From contig CACWXP010000030.1 of assembly GCA_902764875.1 (NCBI GenBank), forward strand, positions 1-48,408: a stretch of 48,408 nt of DNA, read 5' to 3'. This DNA comes from an uncultured Eubacteriales bacterium. Lineage in GTDB: Bacteria; Bacillota; Clostridia; Christensenellales; Aristaeellaceae. The position numbers and the translations under genes are program-made. Under the pieces are notes generated by a model. It ran no database searches. It saw only the letters and a list, made by a program, of their open reading frames with translations, and was not told where the DNA came from. Below, piece by piece: positions 47,078 through 48,408 of the stretch (positions are counted from its first letter, which is position 1; each line of letters starts with the position of its first letter).

Positions 47078-47650
47078 ATGGCTTACTTTCCGATGATGGT
47101 CAGCCTGGAAAACCGGCCTGTTCTGGTTCTGGGAGGGGGAGCGGAAGGCCTGAAGAAAGTCAGGGTTCTGCACGACTTTGGCGCAAGAATCACCCTGGTG
47201 GCAAAGGACGCACTGCCCGAAGCTTCGGCACTGGCGGAGAAATACGCTGCGAAAGCATTCACGGATGAGGATCTGGACGGGGAGAAATATGCGGTTGTCG
47301 TTGCCGCCACGGATGAAGAAGAGCTGAACAGGAGAATCAGCAGCCTTTGCACAAGCAGGGGCATTCCGGTGAATATCGTCGACAGGACAGAACTGTGCAC
47401 TTTCATCTTTCCCGCGATCATTCGGGAAAACGACCTGGTTTGCGCGGTGTCAAGCTCCGGAAAAAGCCCGCTGGTAACGCAGCATATCAAGGCGCTGATC
47501 CAAAGAATCCTCCCGAAAAAAATCGGGCAGATCAATGACCGGATGGGTGAATACCGCATACAGGCCAAAGCGGAGATTCCGAATGCCGGGGAGCGGCGGA
47601 AATATCTGAAAAGCAAACTGGAGGAACTGCTGGCTGAAGAACAAATATAA
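47078..47650 (+). CDS. Precorrin-2 dehydrogenase / sirohydrochlorin ferrochelatase (siroheme synthesis)
   Basis: ATG 47078 with AGGAGG 9 bases upstream is preferred over GTG 47069; 190 residues. It matches the N-terminal part of CysG and Met8/YlnF-type enzymes: YFPMMVSLENRPVLVLGGGA (NAD-binding Rossmann loop), AVVVAATDEEELNRRISSLC, IPVNIVDRTELCTFIFPAII and AVSSSGKSPLVTQHIKALI. It oxidises precorrin-2 and may insert iron, producing the siroheme required by the sulfite reductase upstream. No uroporphyrinogen methyltransferase is in the window. Confidence 0.9.
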   Translation: MAYFPMMVSLENRPVLVLGGGAEGLKKVRVLHDFGARITLVAKDALPEASALAEKYAAKAFTDEDLDGEKYAVVVAATDEEELNRRISSLCTSRGIPVNIVDRTELCTFIFPAIIRENDLVCAVSSSGKSPLVTQHIKALIQRILPKKIGQINDRMGEYRIQAKAEIPNAGERRKYLKSKLEELLAEEQI

Positions 47651-47663
47651 AACATTATACCCA

Positions 47664-47692
47664 TTGACATAGTAGACAATAGGCGTTATGAT
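47664..47692 (+). promoter_or_regulatory. Strong promoter of the second leader / rhodanese unit
   Basis: Perfect TTGACA (47664-47669), 17-base spacer, TATGAT (47687-47692). Confidence 0.85.
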
Positions 47693-47732
47693 CCCAACAA
47701 GTCCTATGCTGCGATGAAAGGAGGGTACTGAT

Positions 47733-47843
47733 ATGTTTACTGAAAAGAAGGAATTCATGCTGTGTATGATGTGTCGAATGCTGATTTTCCGGACAGACAG
47801 GATGACCGGGGTATTGACATATACATGTCAGTACCCTGAATAG
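47733..47843 (+). CDS. Cys/Met-rich leader peptide 2 (candidate attenuator ORF)
   Basis: This 36-codon ORF follows AAAGGAGGG with a 6-8 base gap. Its N-terminal half reads FMLCMMCRML, codons ATG CTG TGT ATG ATG TGT CGA ATG. It shares the TGT-NNN-ATG-TGT core (Cys-x-Met-Cys) with the leader at 36436. A charged stretch (TEKKE) precedes the core. Near the end it encodes TYTCQYPE, and this part of the RNA folds into a stable hairpin. An intrinsic terminator follows 34 bases after the stop, before the rhodanese gene. I infer translation-controlled attenuation by Cys and/or Met supply. Confidence 0.72.
   Translation: MFTEKKEFMLCMMCRMLIFRTDRMTGVLTYTCQYPE
47807..47838 (+). promoter_or_regulatory. 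Stable leader hairpin overlapping the end of leader peptide 2
   Basis: GGGTATTGACAT (47809-47820) and ATGTCAGTACCC (47825-47836) pair fully (one G-T) around loop ATAC; two more outer pairs are possible. A translating ribosome would melt it; a ribosome stalled at the Cys codons 35-45 bases upstream would not. Confidence 0.7.
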
Positions 47844-47877
47844 CCAAATGACAGAAAGACATGGCAGTCATCCTGCC

Positions 47878-47907
47878 CGGAAGCCGTATAAACAGCTTCC
47901 GTTTTTT
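47878..47907 (+). terminator. Attenuator terminator between leader peptide 2 and the rhodanese gene
   Basis: CGGAAGC (47878-47884) pairs with GCTTCCG (47895-47901), followed at once by six T. It lies upstream of the rhodanese start within the same unit. Confidence 0.82.
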
Positions 47908-47944
47908 GTCGCCATGGAGAGATGATGTGAGAGGGAGAACCATG

Positions 47945-48376
47945 ATGAGCAACGAGGAAACGTTCAGGCATATTTCAGTCGAAGAATTCTCCGGACTGGA
48001 TTTCAGTACGGTTACCCTGCTGGACCTGCGGGAACCGGATGAGGTACTGGTCAGCGGTATAGATGGCGCAATCAATCTGCCGTTTTCTGCCGGTTTTGAA
48101 AAATTGGATGCTGTTCCCAAAGATAAACCGGTGATTGTTTTCTGCCGTGTCGGAGACTGGAGTGAACAGATCGCGGAAATTCTGGCTGACCGCGGCTACG
48201 ATGTGTCCACACTGGACGGAGGATACAACGCATACCGCGCGCTGAAATCTCTCGCGACGACAAAAGAGATTCCGGTTCAATCGGTGAAAACAGGTCGGGG
48301 TAAACCGGTTAAAGTACTCCCCATGTCAAGGACAATCGAATTTAACACCCTGGAAAACAGTTACCAATCATGGTAG
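47945..48376 (+). CDS. Rhodanese-domain sulfurtransferase
   Basis: ATG 47945 (or 47942) follows GGGAG; 143 residues. The single rhodanese domain includes ISVEEFSGLDFSTVTLLDLR, GIDGAINLPFSAGFEKL, the active-site loop VFCRVGDWSEQIAE with Cys67, and YDVSTLDGGYNAYRAL. The C-terminal 35 residues beyond the domain are basic and unfamiliar (PVQSVKTGRGKPVKVLP). It would carry persulfide sulfur in the cytosol, linking to TusA or the sulfhydrylase. A ribosome site (GGAGG) near 48395 announces another gene beyond the window. Confidence 0.87.
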   Translation: MSNEETFRHISVEEFSGLDFSTVTLLDLREPDEVLVSGIDGAINLPFSAGFEKLDAVPKDKPVIVFCRVGDWSEQIAEILADRGYDVSTLDGGYNAYRALKSLATTKEIPVQSVKTGRGKPVKVLPMSRTIEFNTLENSYQSW

Positions 48377-48408
48377 ACTTCAGATGCCAGCAATCGGAGG
48401 ATAAGGCA

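Overview
This window looks like a chromosomal contig from a GC-rich Gram-positive anaerobe of the Clostridia (Bacillota). The evidence is AGGAGG-type ribosome sites, TTGACA/TATAAT promoters, YesM/YesN regulators, LplB/LplC-type sugar transporters without their own ATPase, and secreted binding proteins that mostly lack a lipobox. A rumen or gut relative of the Christensenellales would fit, but that is a guess. No CRISPR array, rRNA or complete transposon was seen.

Layout. 1-12.8 kb is a GlcNAc-disaccharide locus. It holds the end of one GH94 phosphorylase, a divergent CUT1 ABC transporter (binding protein plus two permeases), nagA, a full N,N'-diacetylchitobiose phosphorylase whose catalytic Asp492 is conserved in position, a phosphohexomutase, and a YesM-type kinase / binding protein / YesN-type regulator operon. 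13.0-14.9 kb holds housekeeping genes: hpf, a Cys-rich small protein and a DUF368/PopT transporter. 15.0-15.7 kb is a tRNA operon (Pro, Glu, Met, Asp, Thr, a broken Tyr, Leu).

15.7-34.6 kb is accessory DNA. It carries 11-bp tandem repeats next to tRNA-Leu, the 5' part of a group II intron, a methyltransferase/unknown/methyltransferase cassette followed by an AT-rich cyclase-like gene, a split HipA-type kinase system, a DUF4143 ATPase, a secreted protein carrying NlpC/P60-like, SLH-like and C39-like regions, an exported aspartate-4-decarboxylase-like PLP enzyme, gene scars, a SLOG protein, a deleted Rpn-like gene, phage-like small genes, a secreted thioredoxin and a Dus enzyme. 34.6-36.2 kb has a LysM mini-protein with a double-glycine-like leader and an Mbeg1-like hydrolase.

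36.3-48.4 kb is a sulfur-assimilation region: a LysR regulator, a sulfonate-type ABC importer interleaved with a threonine-synthase-like PLP enzyme, an Asp/Glu-type racemase, a MetY-like sulfhydrylase, TusA, a siroheme/4Fe-4S sulfite reductase, a FecBCD-type importer, a siroheme-forming dehydrogenase and a rhodanese. Two transcription units in it, the one led by the LysR gene and the rhodanese gene, start the same way: strong promoter, well-initiated small ORF with a TGT-NNN-ATG-TGT (Cys-X-Met-Cys) core, then a Rho-independent terminator in front of the structural gene. I read these as a pair of Cys/Met-sensing attenuators, and they are the most novel signal in the window. The inferred pathway is organosulfonate uptake, release of sulfite, reduction to sulfide and incorporation into homocysteine/cysteine; the sulfite-releasing step is not proven by the sequence.
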